Positions 22,646-33,364 of a stretch of DNA of 64,000 nucleotides are shown here, piece after piece. The stretch is from NCBI GenBank assembly GCA_005656395.1, contig SRSI01000038.1:434001-498000 (forward strand), given 5' to 3'. The position numbers and the translations under genes were made by a program. The DNA comes from Strongyloides papillosus. Its lineage: Eukaryota; Nematoda; Chromadorea; Rhabditida; Strongyloididae. How positions within the stretch are numbered: position 1 is the stretch's first letter; each line of letters begins with the position of its first letter. Below the pieces are notes generated by a model. That model was given only the letters and a program-made list of their open reading frames with translations, was not told the DNA's origin and ran no database searches.

Positions 22646-23052
22646 ATTAGTATATTAAATATCACTACATAATAAAAAGTATATAAAAATAGTTAATTTT
22701 ATAATTAAAAAATAAAAATTTTAAACATTATAACTTATGAAACTTAATAAAATAATATTGTACAAGCAATACATATTTCAAAACAGTATAGTAAATGCTT
22801 TAAAATGACAAAGCAAAGGTATACATTTTCTACAAAAATAGTATAAATTATTGTTTCTAAAAGAGCAATAAACAAACTTTCGTACCAATTGTGTAGTATA
22901 GGTATAGATACTTGGATCTTAAAGAGTAAAAAATAAAGTTTCTCATTAATTCAACAATAGAAAGGTATATGAGAATTGTCTCTTGAAGAGTAATAAGAAA
23001 ACTTTTTATACTGGATTTTATTTGATAATAATTTTATATAATAGCATTAATA

Positions 23053-23283
23053 ATGTCTGATATTTCTACTATTATGGTTGATACTCCATCAAATGATGTA
23101 GTAACAGAAGCAATAGAAACAAATTCAAAAAATAATGAAACTGAAGTACCATCTAGTACAAAAGTTGAATCGAAAAAGAATTCTATTGATAGAGAATTAG
23201 CTATATTCTTAGAAACAAATCTGAAAGTACTTCTAAAACAAAATCGTCGTCCTGCTTTTACAGATAAAAATATTCAAAAATGA
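23053..23283 (+). CDS. Hypothetical small protein
   Basis: 76 codons from ATG at 23053 (MSDISTIMVDTPSNDVVTEA...), with a disordered N-terminus and a charged C-terminal helix (IDRELAIFLETNLKVLLKQNRR). A second frame from 23293 (MTVVEKRETQEYVYSFYKQ) could be its continuation after a frameshift. Family unknown. Confidence 0.35.
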   Translation: MSDISTIMVDTPSNDVVTEAIETNSKNNETEVPSSTKVESKKNSIDRELAIFLETNLKVLLKQNRRPAFTDKNIQK

Positions 23284-23534
23284 CTGTCGTTGAAAAACGT
23301 GAAACACAAGAATATGTTTATTCTTTTTATAAACAAATAAGAATGAAAGTAGAGAAAAAAAATTAGTGTATTAGCTGAAGCTTTTTTAGTAAAAATTAAT
23401 AATTATTTTTTACATAAATCATTTCCAATAAGGTTCGATTTTTAATTAATATTAATATAATAATATTAAATTTTTTAGTATTAAAAACATGCAAAAGTGT
23501 TGCCAAGATAAAATAAGACATGAAAATGATTTGA

Positions 23535-24170
23535 ATGAGGATAACACTCAACCTAAAAAAATGGAAAAAAATAGGAAAATTTTTAGAGGAAAATGATGAG
23601 GAAAATTTAAAAAATTATTTAGATGAAAAAAAGAAAAGTTTATTTAACTTTCTTAAAACACAAAAAATTGAAGATATTCAAGAAAATTCTTCTAATTTAT
23701 TCAAAATTACTAAGAAAATAAATTATCTTGATATCGTTGTCTCAGGGCATTTAAGTATTCAAGTTATAGAAAATTTAAAAAAGATATGGAATAAAGTGAA
23801 GGATGAATGTGGTAATGAAGATGAAATTGTTAATCATCTGTGTACGAAACTAAAGACGTATCGAAAAGAAGTTTCAGGAATTGTCTCAGAAACAAAAATA
23901 GACAATAAACAAGTCTACATACGAGAGAAATGTGGGGGGAAAATTTATTTATACAATAATGGTATAAAAATAAAAACCACAGGAATATTTGAAGCAATCT
24001 CTCTCTATATTCTTCAAAAATGTGTATTCAATTTTGATGAAACTGAAGATGATTGCCGCTTTTTTAGCATTTTTTACAGCTATTGTAAGATTAAAGCTGG
24101 CACTGTATTAAAAAGTAAACGCCATGTGTTTCCTACAAAAAGCATTTCAATTGGTGCTTCATATTTTTAA
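23535..24170 (+). CDS. Hypothetical lysine-rich protein
   Basis: 211 codons, TAA at 24168-24170. The N-terminal 110 residues are predicted helical and lysine/glutamate-rich (KKIGKFLEENDEENLKNYLDEKK). A conserved-looking second half follows (VYIREKCGGKIYLYNNGIKIKTTGIFEAISLYIL...). No catalytic motif or known family. Whether it is one exon or a whole gene is unclear. Base composition matches the surroundings. Confidence 0.4.
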   Translation: MRITLNLKKWKKIGKFLEENDEENLKNYLDEKKKSLFNFLKTQKIEDIQENSSNLFKITKKINYLDIVVSGHLSIQVIENLKKIWNKVKDECGNEDEIVNHLCTKLKTYRKEVSGIVSETKIDNKQVYIREKCGGKIYLYNNGIKIKTTGIFEAISLYILQKCVFNFDETEDDCRFFSIFYSYCKIKAGTVLKSKRHVFPTKSISIGASYF

Positions 24171-24540
24171 ATTATAAATTAATAATTTTATTTTTAATAA
24201 TAAATTTTTAAATTTTAAAGATGCTCAAAAATAATTTTTTTCTACGATGTTACAGCTAGTAGGATAAAAATAATATGTGTAACACCATCATGCTATAGAA
24301 TCTATAAAGATCAGAAAAACGTAATTTAAAAAATACCATTAAAAGACTTGTTACTATAAACATGATAAAATTCTTATTGGTGAATTATATAATATATTTT
24401 AATATGATAATGTAGTATTTAATTTAATTCAATACAATGATCAAAAAATAACTCAAATATGTTACGCAAAACATGTCATAACACAGTTTGTGTATTGTAA
24501 TGTATGTTATTATACAATGTCTGTAGTATAAAGTGTGTCT

Positions 24541-25005
24541 TTATGCAATGTGTGTATCATAAGACGTGCGATAAAGCTTTGAGTGTATATTAGCAGATAA
24601 TTTTAGCGACTTAGCTGATTCATTATATTCTCCAGATGAGAATCCAAAATCATTATATTGTAATCCATAAAAATGTAGAATACAGCGTTCACCAATTCCA
24701 TATCCTATTTCTGACAATCTTGAATATGTTGTTATATGTTCCCCAAAAGAAATGTATCCCGTAAGATGGACTGCTTTACAGTCCTTGTAATAATTTTGGT
24801 ACCTTGGTTTATCTATAGTGTATTTCGACATATTCCTATTTCTTGTCTCGACATAACGCATTCCCTGTGAAAAATTGAAACAGGCTTTTAGCAATTCATC
24901 CATAGAATTGTAGTAATATTTCTCTCTGGTTATGGAGAGATCTTTGAACATTTCCACTAACTTATCTACTTCTTTCTCAAAAAGTGATTTACGAGAAGGT
25001 TGCAT
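24541..25005 (-). CDS. Hypothetical protein
   Basis: 154 codons from ATG at 25005 (MQPSRKSLFEKEVDKLVEMF...), with an amphipathic N-terminus then a Tyr-rich region (REKYYYNSMDEL, RYQNYYKDCKAVHLTGYISFGEH, GERCILHFYGLQYNDFGF). It could fold, but I recognise no family. No neighbour gives a functional hint. Confidence 0.4.
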   Translation of the reverse strand: MQPSRKSLFEKEVDKLVEMFKDLSITREKYYYNSMDELLKACFNFSQGMRYVETRNRNMSKYTIDKPRYQNYYKDCKAVHLTGYISFGEHITTYSRLSEIGYGIGERCILHFYGLQYNDFGFSSGEYNESAKSLKLSANIHSKLYRTSYDTHIA

Positions 25006-26213
25006 AATTAAAAGCGAACTGAAAAACTTGTCTTTAGTAATTTTAAGAATAAAACATACTTCTTTAAAAAAGAATAAAAATTTAAACAGTTAAATGATTA
25101 TTATACGTATTTGCACAAAAAATAAAAACGTTTACTATCGTACGTTTCTATTTTAGAGATTGGTTCGTCTCAATAAGAAAATGAAATAGAGGGCTTAACT
25201 ATGTCTTCTAAGGTAAAAGTACAATTAGAAGATGAAGAAGTAGTCGTACACCCAAACTCTCGATGTTGGGATAATACATCCTTTCTTTTTTATAATTTTT
25301 CGAAAAAAATTGTGAAATGATTCCCGACTTAACATCAAATGATGTTTTTATATAGCCTCGGTGTACCAAGCGCAAAATGTGGCACTGAACATAAAAATAT
25401 TATAATATATAATACAAAATATGATAGAACCCTCATTTTTTCCTTTTATTAGGAATCCATTGTTATTGAGGAACATTATTGGTGGATATGAAACCTGGAA
25501 TTAAGTTTTAGATAGTAACTTTCCTACATACCAGTGTGGGTTTTGTTGTTGTTAATTTTGTTAATATTCAAATAAATTTATAATTTTGCATATATTGTAT
25601 ATATTTTGACTAACACTTGGATATTTATATTTTGTGATTATTTTAACTTAAATGATTGTAACAATTAATAAACCAAAAAATAAGTTTTAGAACATTAATG
25701 ATGGATAGTTTAGCAAGGGACATAGTATGATTAGAGATTCAAATAGTAACACCAATTTAGAATAAAATTATTTTTTTACAGAACTTATAGATAAAAGTCT
25801 AAATTATACATTAATTTTGGTTTTTGAAAATTAAATCATTACTTATATTTGAATTTTACAAATTAAATTATTTGCTAAATTGAAGTTTAGCAATCAAATT
25901 TATTTCTTAATTTGATAATATTTTACTTATATTAATAACATTAAGGGTTAATGTCCTATAACCTATACATGTATGATAGGTATCTATCTTGAGTGCCTTC
26001 ATTTTTTTTTCTACCACTACATCCCTCCGCACCAACGATAATAACAACACAGCATTTCGTTACTGGAACTCCAACCCATGGGAACATCATAACACACCAA
26101 CCAGTACCTTGTAAGCAAGATATTTTTCCATTTTCTTTATAATATAACAGATTAACAATTAACCTAAAAAATATGAATTTTCTTAAATATAAAACCCTTT
26201 AAATAATAATTAC
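25006..26213. other. Intergenic, nothing firm
   Basis: AT-rich. A short ATG-led frame at 25201 (MSSKVKVQLEDEEVVVHPNSRCW) may be an isolated exon. The stretch before the DEAD-box exon shows no continuation of that gene. Confidence 0.3.
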
Positions 26214-26327
26214 CTGTACTGGAGTAGGTTTCTTTATTTGCATTTCTTTTAATTGATTGACAAGCCATGATCCAAGACCAAGATCAGAAAATTTGGCATC
26301 CGGTACACTAACTGCCGACTCAGACAT
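26214..26327 (-). pseudogene. DEAD-box helicase first exon (DBP8/DDX49-like)
   Basis: ATG at 26327 reads MSESAVSVPDAKFSDLGLGSWLVNQL and then KEMQIKKPTPVQ, with a classical Q-motif (Phe upstream, PTPVQ). It ends at a good GTAATT donor. The wording FSDLGLGSWLVNQLKEM is closest to the DBP8/DDX49 group, which acts in small-subunit rRNA processing. No second exon carrying motif I was found in the following kilobase, so only the first exon seems to be present. Confidence 0.6.
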
Positions 26328-26351
26328 TATAAAACAAGAGATAAAAAAATA

Positions 26352-26646
26352 CCGGGTGGCCGGCCAATTTCTCCCTTCTGTGAGAAATTTCGTACTCATC
26401 ATTCCAAATATTTAAAAATTTAATTTTTAAGTCTAATAGAAATTTGCAGTAATTTTTCGTAAAATCTAGTACATAGTTATATTTGACTTTTAAAATCATA
26501 TATTTTTGCATTAAAATAATTTTAAAATTCTTTGATATATCAAATATTTGTAGAAAAAAAATTATTACTGGTACAAAAAAAGTACTCCTAAACGGAAAAC
26601 AGGTTAACAAAGTATTGTCACAGGGAGAAATTGGCCGGCTATCCGG
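26352..26646. mobile_element. MITE, TIR CCGG...GGCCAATTTCTCCC
   Basis: Left end CCGGGTGGCCGGCCAATTTC and right end GAAATTGGCCGGCTATCCGG are imperfect inverted repeats, flanked by TA. About 295 bp with no coding capacity. It lies about 25 bp upstream of the start codon of the DEAD-box exon. Confidence 0.7.
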
Positions 26647-26751
26647 TATATAACAAAAAAAATTTATTATATTTAAATGGGGGTGACAAATTGTCTTATA
26701 TACAATAATCTCGGAATAATATTTACTCGTAGTATGTTTCTTTCTAAATTA

Positions 26752-27075
26752 TCACAGCTTGTATATTTCTATTCCTTTTTCTGTCCTCCTATATCTAACA
26801 AGATCCTCTGGACAAATTAACTTCCTATGTTCATATTTTTTAGCATAATAGAAATAGCCTGTAGAGGTAATAAATTGTTGTCTTTATTTCTAGTCAGAAA
26901 TGAACTGAATCACTTGCATATATTCCGGAAGATTTTTACAACATATCTTTGACATAAAATGACTTAACTCAACAACTGCACAAGTCATATGTATTATATC
27001 TTGACCACAGTACCATTGAGCTTAAAATCAAAATCTTCTGGATTTAAGGCCTCATTATAATTTATCAATAACAAT
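26752..27075 (-). pseudogene. Unrecognised gene 3' end with nonsense codons
   Basis: The minus strand reads NEALNPEDFDFKL, then after a frameshift WYCGQDIIHMTCAVVELSHF, MSKICCKNLPEYMQVIQFI and, past in-frame TAG (26890-26892) and TAA (26884-26886), QQFITSTGYFYYAKKYEHRK and CPEDLVRYRRTEKG, ending in TGA at 26752-26754. The text is clearly protein-like, but I do not recognise the family. Confidence 0.45.
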
Positions 27076-27500
27076 TTTGGTAAGAATTTGAATGTTATAT
27101 TGTAATATACTTAAATTTTAGTGTCACAAAGATAGACATAATCAACAACCTCTACATAAAAACAAATATAATGTCTACGCCATTGTATTTACTAACCACT
27201 TCTTTTGGCTTTGGTGCCATTACCAATATGTTCTGAAATAGTTGTAGATACAAACTACTTCCCTTCTGCTCCTGAAATTATCAATAAAAAGACATTTCCG
27301 ATTAATTTAACGCTCAATACAACTTCTTACAGCTTCTAGTGTCGTGTTCGTAAAGTGGCCAAGTACTTAGTACAAGCATACAAGTGATAGTAGGAAATTT
27401 GGTCCAAACAAGTTTTAGCAAGAATTAGGACTGGTTTGCGGCACTAACAACTCGGTGTTTTTGTGAATACCCTTAGTGGGAAACTGCAGTTTCGGCTTTA
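27076..27500. other. Possible exon, otherwise nothing
   Basis: The minus strand near 27185-27270 reads EQKGSSLYLQLFQNILVMAP after a TTTCAG, possibly an upstream exon of the gene at 26752. Not confirmed. Confidence 0.25.
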
Positions 27501-28127
27501 GTGGAGTTGTCAATATATTTTCAAGGAACAATACACAAAAACCTATTTTCTGATATTCCTAGAGATTTTAAAACTGATACATTTTCATATGATATAAAAA
27601 TTTATTTAAGATCTGACGTTATTGCTCTAAAATATCCTATTAGGGGTTATCACCAGAATTCTGAATTATTATTTTACTTTTTCAAAAAGCCTAATGAAGA
27701 TGATGAACTTAATCATATGTATAAAGAATCATGTCTTGTGTTGAGTGTATTCAATTTTTGTCCTCAGATAACAATAATAGGTCATGATTATACAATAATA
27801 ACCTATAAAAAAAGATATGAAATATTAGCTTTTAAATTGGATGAAGATAAGCCGACAACATTTAATATCAGTCTCAATCTTCAAATAGGTAGAAGGAGCT
27901 TGGGTTACTACAATAAGGGTAACGTCACAATCACAAAGATGTTGAATTTTAAAAATACAATTGACTGTGCTCCAATGTATTGAGATTATTCTGATTCAAC
28001 ATTTACTATCTTTGGATATGAATTAGTCCAACTGGAGTACTATTGTAAGGATGAGGAAAACGAAACACCTAGATCAAGACTCTTGTTTTCTGGACCTAAA
28101 GACGAAGGTCCCACTGCAACAAAATTG
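27501..28127 (+). pseudogene. Unrecognised gene fragment with TGA
   Basis: 160 codons open from about 27501, stopped by TGA at 27981-27983 and continuing in frame (DYSDSTFTIFGYELVQLEYY...) to a GTAAGT donor at 28128. The text is beta-rich (LRSDVIALKYPIRGYHQNSELLFYF..., ITIIGHDYTIITYKKRYEIL). No family recognised. The intron at 28128-28176 (49 bp, ending AATTATAG) is well formed. Confidence 0.4.
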
Positions 28128-28176
28128 TAAGTTTACCCCACTCTTATCTTCACAATATTTGTTTTCGTTAATTATA

Positions 28177-28480
28177 GGGCAACAAAACCAACTTTGCGAA
28201 CTCTGACATTCCCTACATCACCCTTTTCTTGTATGATGGGGATTCTACGTACAGAGACACAAGACTACATGGGGTGGCTGTTGAGAAGTACAGGTCTTAC
28301 AAGCTAGGAAGCACCTGTCCGATCATAAAGATCCTCGAATTCTGCTCCAACAGGGTTGTCAGAGGTGACGATACGATAGTTGTTCTGGAGATTATGGACT
28401 TTGAATTACTTGTAGAGGATCAGCCATATGGAAGACTTCATTCATCCAAAAAACTATGGAGGAGGAGGATACTGGAACTA
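28177..28480 (+). pseudogene. RPA1 N-terminal (RPA70N) fold fragment
   Basis: After the acceptor at 28176 the frame reads ITLFLYDGDSTYRDTRLHGV, then VEKYRSYKLGSTCPIIKILE and VRGDDTIVVLEIMDFELL. This follows the RPA70N pattern (beta strand, DG turn, helix, GS, strand, ending in IVVLE-type strand). It is a different copy from the one at 3.7-4.9 kb. Its frame ends in unrelated residues at 28522. Confidence 0.5.
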
Positions 28481-28499
28481 CTACGACTCCCAGTAAACA

Positions 28500-28606
28500 A
28501 GATTCAAGGAGCATGCTGTTAGACTTCGCCAACTTGAAAAAGCTCTATTGTCAGCTTTGAATGAAAGTAAAGGAAAGATCCTTGATGACAATAGTGTTAT
28601 TGCTAC
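28500..28606 (+). pseudogene. Dynein heavy chain fragment (AAA5-stalk border)
   Basis: Reads [20 protein letters not shown] then LDDNSVIAT, the conserved text before the dynein stalk. It stops exactly at the solo LTR that begins at 28607. It sits in a different frame directly behind the RPA1 fragment. Confidence 0.7.
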
Positions 28607-28792
28607 TGTCAGCCATCAGCTTCATCAGCTTCTGGCTCGTAGTCATATTGAAAATAAACTTAAAAATTTATTATATATTAATAAGACTATTATTTTACAA
28701 TTTTAACGATATATATATTAAATGTTTATATTAAAATATATATGTTTTGTAAATTTTCATAGGTAGTTGATATAATGCGTCAACTGCCGACA
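28607..28792. repeat. Solo LTR-like repeat, copy 2
   Basis: Same family as 7720-7896: TGTCAGCC...CTGCCGACA, with a 9-bp internal duplication. No target duplication, and the dynein frame does not resume after it. Confidence 0.65.
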
Positions 28793-30070
28793 GTATATAA
28801 ATCTTAATTTCATATAATTTTTTGTAAGTTTAACCTACAAAACTGATACCTAATACTTTTATTGAAATTACTGCCTACAACCAAAAACGCTTATTCTCAT
28901 TCTATGGAATAAGTATTTTTAATTTGTTTAATAAAAAATAGTTATATCTACATTTGATTTTATACAAAGTAATAGCTTTAATTTTTTTAAATTAAGTAAT
29001 GTGGTAAAAGTAATTTTCGTTTCTAGGATTTGTAAAAGACAAAAAGATGTGTATTTATAGAATTCAAAAAAATTTTTTTAGAATTGAAAAATATATGTAT
29101 GTATACAATATTTTAGATTAAAATCATTAGGGTTACTTACATTAAAGGAATGTATCTTGTAAGTTGAATAGAATTTTTTAAAAACTGAAATACGTTAATG
29201 TTCATCCCAAAATAGTAAAAGTTCGTTAATTACAATCTTACTTAGTTTGCAAACTATTTGTAAGAATTCATATATAAAAGTAATTAATAAACTTATTAAC
29301 TTAATTTGTAAAACAAATAGCCAAAAAATATATAAGAAAAAAAATTATTTTAAAAATCCAAAAGATAACGAAACAAACTTTATTTAGATAATGCAAAAGA
29401 AACTTTGAAAAACTATCAAATTGGTAAAGTGAAACAATAATTAGTTAAAAATTGTATTTATAATTAAAATTTGATATTTTAATTTAAAATATTATTTATC
29501 TTTATAATAAGTTATTAATGTAGTAGAAGTATTAAAAAAATAAAATTTATTTACTTTAATTCAACGACAAAGAACTTTAATTGATTACTAAGTATTTTTT
29601 TATGTTTATAACGTTTAGAAATCCTGTAATAATTAAATAATTAATAAAATTTTTAGTTAAAATACACATTTATTTGACTTATTTTAAATAACAAATAAAA
29701 AATAAGTTTTATTTATAGATATTATATTTTATTAGTAAAACAAACAAACATTTTAAAAAAACTATTTTTCTAAAGTAACAGAGTTATTCTCACTATAGTA
29801 TTGCTAAAAAACCAAAACCTTCAATTGTTATTATAAATATACTAGCATAATCATTAAAAATAATAATTACAAATCTCTAATTTCATTTGATTTCAAGAAA
29901 ATTAATAGTGATAAAAATGATTATATTACTTTTAAAGTATTTATGTTTACTATACTTTTTATAACTTTAGTAAAGTCTTATGTTTCTAAAGTTTAAATAC
30001 CTAGTTAGTAAAGTAATTAATTAAAATTAATAACCAATAAAAGCATTTAGTAAATGGACCATATCATTTT
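28793..30070. other. AT-rich intergenic, nothing recognised
   Basis: Long A/T runs and no ORF. Confidence 0.35.
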
Positions 30071-30316
30071 CCTCGCGAAACTTGCTTTGATAGTGTAGTG
30101 GTCTATGAATTAACTTATGGATATAGAGTGACATTTTCGACATCCCGGTAGCGCAAATGTTTTTATGCATTTCCAACGATTTTGTATGTAAAAATTTTTG
30201 TAGTAAATTAACTAAAAATGCAAAAAAACATTCGCGCTAGTGAGAACTCGAAAACGTCACATTACATTTACAAATAATCTCATAGACCACTACACTACCA
30301 AAACGGGTTTCTCGGG
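30071..30316. mobile_element. Inverted pair of tRNA-like modules (SINE-like foldback)
   Basis: Two arms of about 100 bp form an imperfect inverted repeat. Each arm, read inward, has a box-A-like GATAGTGTAGTGGTCTATGA (right arm GGTAGTGTAGTGGTCTATGA) and, about 35 bp on, a box-B-like TTTTCGACATCC (right arm TTTTCGAGTTCT). These resemble the internal Pol III promoter of a tRNA. Confidence 0.55.
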
Positions 30317-30660
30317 TAAAATAGTGTTGTACTCATATTAAGTGTCTATTTAATTATTAATTTTGACTAATCTCACTTTGTTAATTAAGTATTTTAAACA
30401 TTCAACTATACTAAAGTTTTAAAATTAATGTAAAATGGTAAAGTAGATTTTATATCTCTGATACAATAATATCTACACTTGTATTTAAATATTGTCTTGC
30501 AATATCTTTAAAATTTTATATCAAAATACACATATATATAGCAAGGTGCAATGAGAACGTTTTTTAAAAAACGTTATTCCACCAAAAAAATATTGTTGAA
30601 AAATGTATCCCTACTATATATGTTCATAACTCTTTAATAAACAAATATAATAATAAACAG

Positions 30661-31479
30661 CACTCACAAATTATTGTATCGTTTTCCGTCTCATTTTATC
30701 ATTTTGCTCTTTTTTGATTCATTTTACATTTTGGTCGATACAATTTTTAAGATTCAATTTTTTTCTTAATTTTTTTCACCGCTTAGAGTTATAATGTCGT
30801 CAAATTATCGCATATACAAGTAATATATGCGATAAAATTATAAGATGATTTTGAATGTATGTTAAATAAATTTATTTTTGATAAATATATTGAATTAATA
30901 TATCATAAATATAACATATCTACTAGTACCTTTCAAATACAAAATTTATTACTTTAAAAAATCAATTAAAATTTTTTGAAACTTTTAATTTAGTAGGAAA
31001 AATATATATCCATTACAATGCCATTGTAGAAATTAAATAGCAAATATTTTTGAATCGTTTTTAAGTATAATTCTTATTTCTTTCTCTTATGTAAACTAAA
31101 TTCAATATCGAATGCCTTTAATTCTTATAAAACCTCTAACTTATTGTAACTTTTGTGTTTATAGTATATTTTATCAATAAATATAATGATTTTCACAAAT
31201 TTTTCTAGTTAATTTCATTTATTAAAAATGGGTGAGTGTTTTTTAAGTTATTTCATTTTCCTCTCAAAAATAAAAAAAATCCAGATGAGGGTGAAACCAT
31301 AAAAAATCAAATTTTATCATAGTTCAATTCAAAAAATTTTAAACTTAATATATCGCCAAAAATAATTTTATGACGCCAATGTACGTATATACGTAAAAAT
31401 ATATGCAAAAATAATTAATTATTGTATCGTCTCATTCAAGAGAATGGTCCGTGTATTTCGATACAATAATTTGTGAGTG
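30661..31479. mobile_element. MITE with CACTCACAAA ends (C)
   Basis: Terminal inverted repeats CACTCACAAATTATTGTATC and its complement at 31459-31479, flanked by AG on both sides (30659-30660, 31480-31481). About 819 bp with no coding capacity. A further ATTATTGTATCGTCTCATT near the right end echoes the left arm. Confidence 0.7.
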
Positions 31480-31599
31480 AGGTATCATATTTGTAATCAG
31501 CATAAAAATTGCAATCTAATGATATAGAAAAATTTTAAAAATGTTGGAAAAAATTTTTTGGCAATTCATTAATTAATTAATATTTCTCTTAAAAAAACA

Positions 31600-32245
31600 G
31601 ATATCAAAAATCGGCTTGGTCAGATTTAAGAATAAAGTCTTGGCTAGAAAATGGGCTATTATCCATACTCATAGCTACTCTGGAAGCTTTAATAAATATT
31701 ATTTTGTGTCGACAATTCAGCACGCCAAAATTCCAAAAAGCCATTTGATAATTGATATCTCGATTTTAAAGTAAGATATCAAAAAGCGGCTTGACCAGAT
31801 TAAAGATTCGTGGACGGGCTACAAAATGAGCCATTAACTGTCTTCGTAGGTGCTCTAGGGGCTTCAATAAATATTATTTTCTGTCGATTTTTAAAAATGC
31901 CGAAAATCAAAAATATAATTTTTAAAGTTTAATATCTCGATTTTAAAACCCGATATCAAAAATCCGGTAGATAAGATTTAAGTCTTGGCTACAAAATGAG
32001 CTATTAACCGTACTCACAGCTATTCTGGGGGCTTCAATAAAAATTTCTTTTTGTCGACAATTTAGTGTGCCAAAAATTTGAAAAAAATTTTTCAAATTTA
32101 ATAACTCGATTTTGAAGAAAGATATTGAAAAGCTGCTTGACCAGATTAGAGATTCGTGGACGGGCTACAAAATGAGCCATTAACCGTCTTCGTAGGTGGT
32201 TTGGAAACTTTAATAAATATTGTTTTATGCCGTAGGTCAAATTTG
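31600..32245. repeat. Satellite, four units of about 172 bp in a dimeric pattern
   Basis: Four tandem units begin near 31601, 31777, 31948 and 32124. They share GATATCAAAAA..., GACCAGATT, CTACAAAATGAGC and GCTTCAATAAATATT. Units 1 and 3 resemble each other (AAGTCTTGGCTA), as do 2 and 4 (ATTCGTGGACGGGCTACAAA), so the higher-order period is about 345 bp. Confidence 0.7.
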
Positions 32246-33259
32246 GCAATTTTTTAAAAAATTTATACTATTTTTGCTAGCATTTTGTTTTTAAGCATTA
32301 TTTAAGAATTTTTTATTAAAATATGCAATTAATAAGGCTATTATTAATTAAAAATTCGGGTATGTGTACACTAGTCGCGTTCGCTTTTCGACAAGGCTAG
32401 TGTACATATACAGGGTGTCTCATAATTAACTCCCCACCTGCGAGAGCTTATAACTTTTTTCTACGTAGAGATAAAAACGTGAAATTTTGCAGGTTAGTAG
32501 AACTAAGAGACAATATTTTTTATTTTTTGTATTTTTACAAAATTATGGTCCCATTAGGACTTATGGCCATTTTAAAAAAAATGTGTTTTTTTCGTTTTTT
32601 TGAGTACGTAACTTTTTTATATGAAGAGATATTTAGATGATTCTTTTACAGATCGAAAGCCCAACTTCTTTTGTACAAGAATCCTCAATATCATAAATAT
32701 TGAACTACATTAACATTGTTTAATTTTTAATTAAAACAAAAAAACCACAATTTTTGCTAAAATTTCGTAGTTTTTTTTAAATTAAAGCTTATTGAGAAAA
32801 TTTTCACAAAAGTTTTATTATTATTCTAATGGAGTTAACGAAGCTCTATCGAATGAGTATAGTGCCATTAAAATCAAATGCCATCGAAGAAAGTTATGAT
32901 TTATCAAAGATCATAAATTTCGTACTTTTGGTAAAAAATAAAGTTACAAACAATGTTTTTTTAACATATTTAATACCTAATAGTATTATTTTCATCAATA
33001 AAGTATAATAATTTACAGTATATTGCTCTTTTGGCTATATTTGGCCAAAAAAATTCCAACATGTTTTATCACTTAAATTTTTTTAAAAATCATTTTTCTT
33101 AACATTTATTACAATTTATATGCATTTTATACTATTTTACATAACAATTGTCCTATAATAACATTTTTACGCATCTTTCAAAAATTTCGTATTTTTGACC
33201 TTGTTCTCATTGGATTTATGTTCGAAATATGAACAATTAGCAATAAAAAATAAAATAGT

Positions 33260-33353
33260 TGTTAGATTTTTGCATGAGACATAATTTATTAAAAAATATG
33301 ATGTTATTTATAAAACAATAATTTGGATATTTAATTAAAATTAGCATCTAACA
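33260..33353 (-). repeat. 3' LTR of element 2
   Basis: 94 bp, TGTTAGATGCTAAT...ATCTAACA in element orientation. One T/C difference from the 5' copy, near 33304. Confidence 0.92.
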
Positions 33354-33364
33354 CCACTTTTTTT

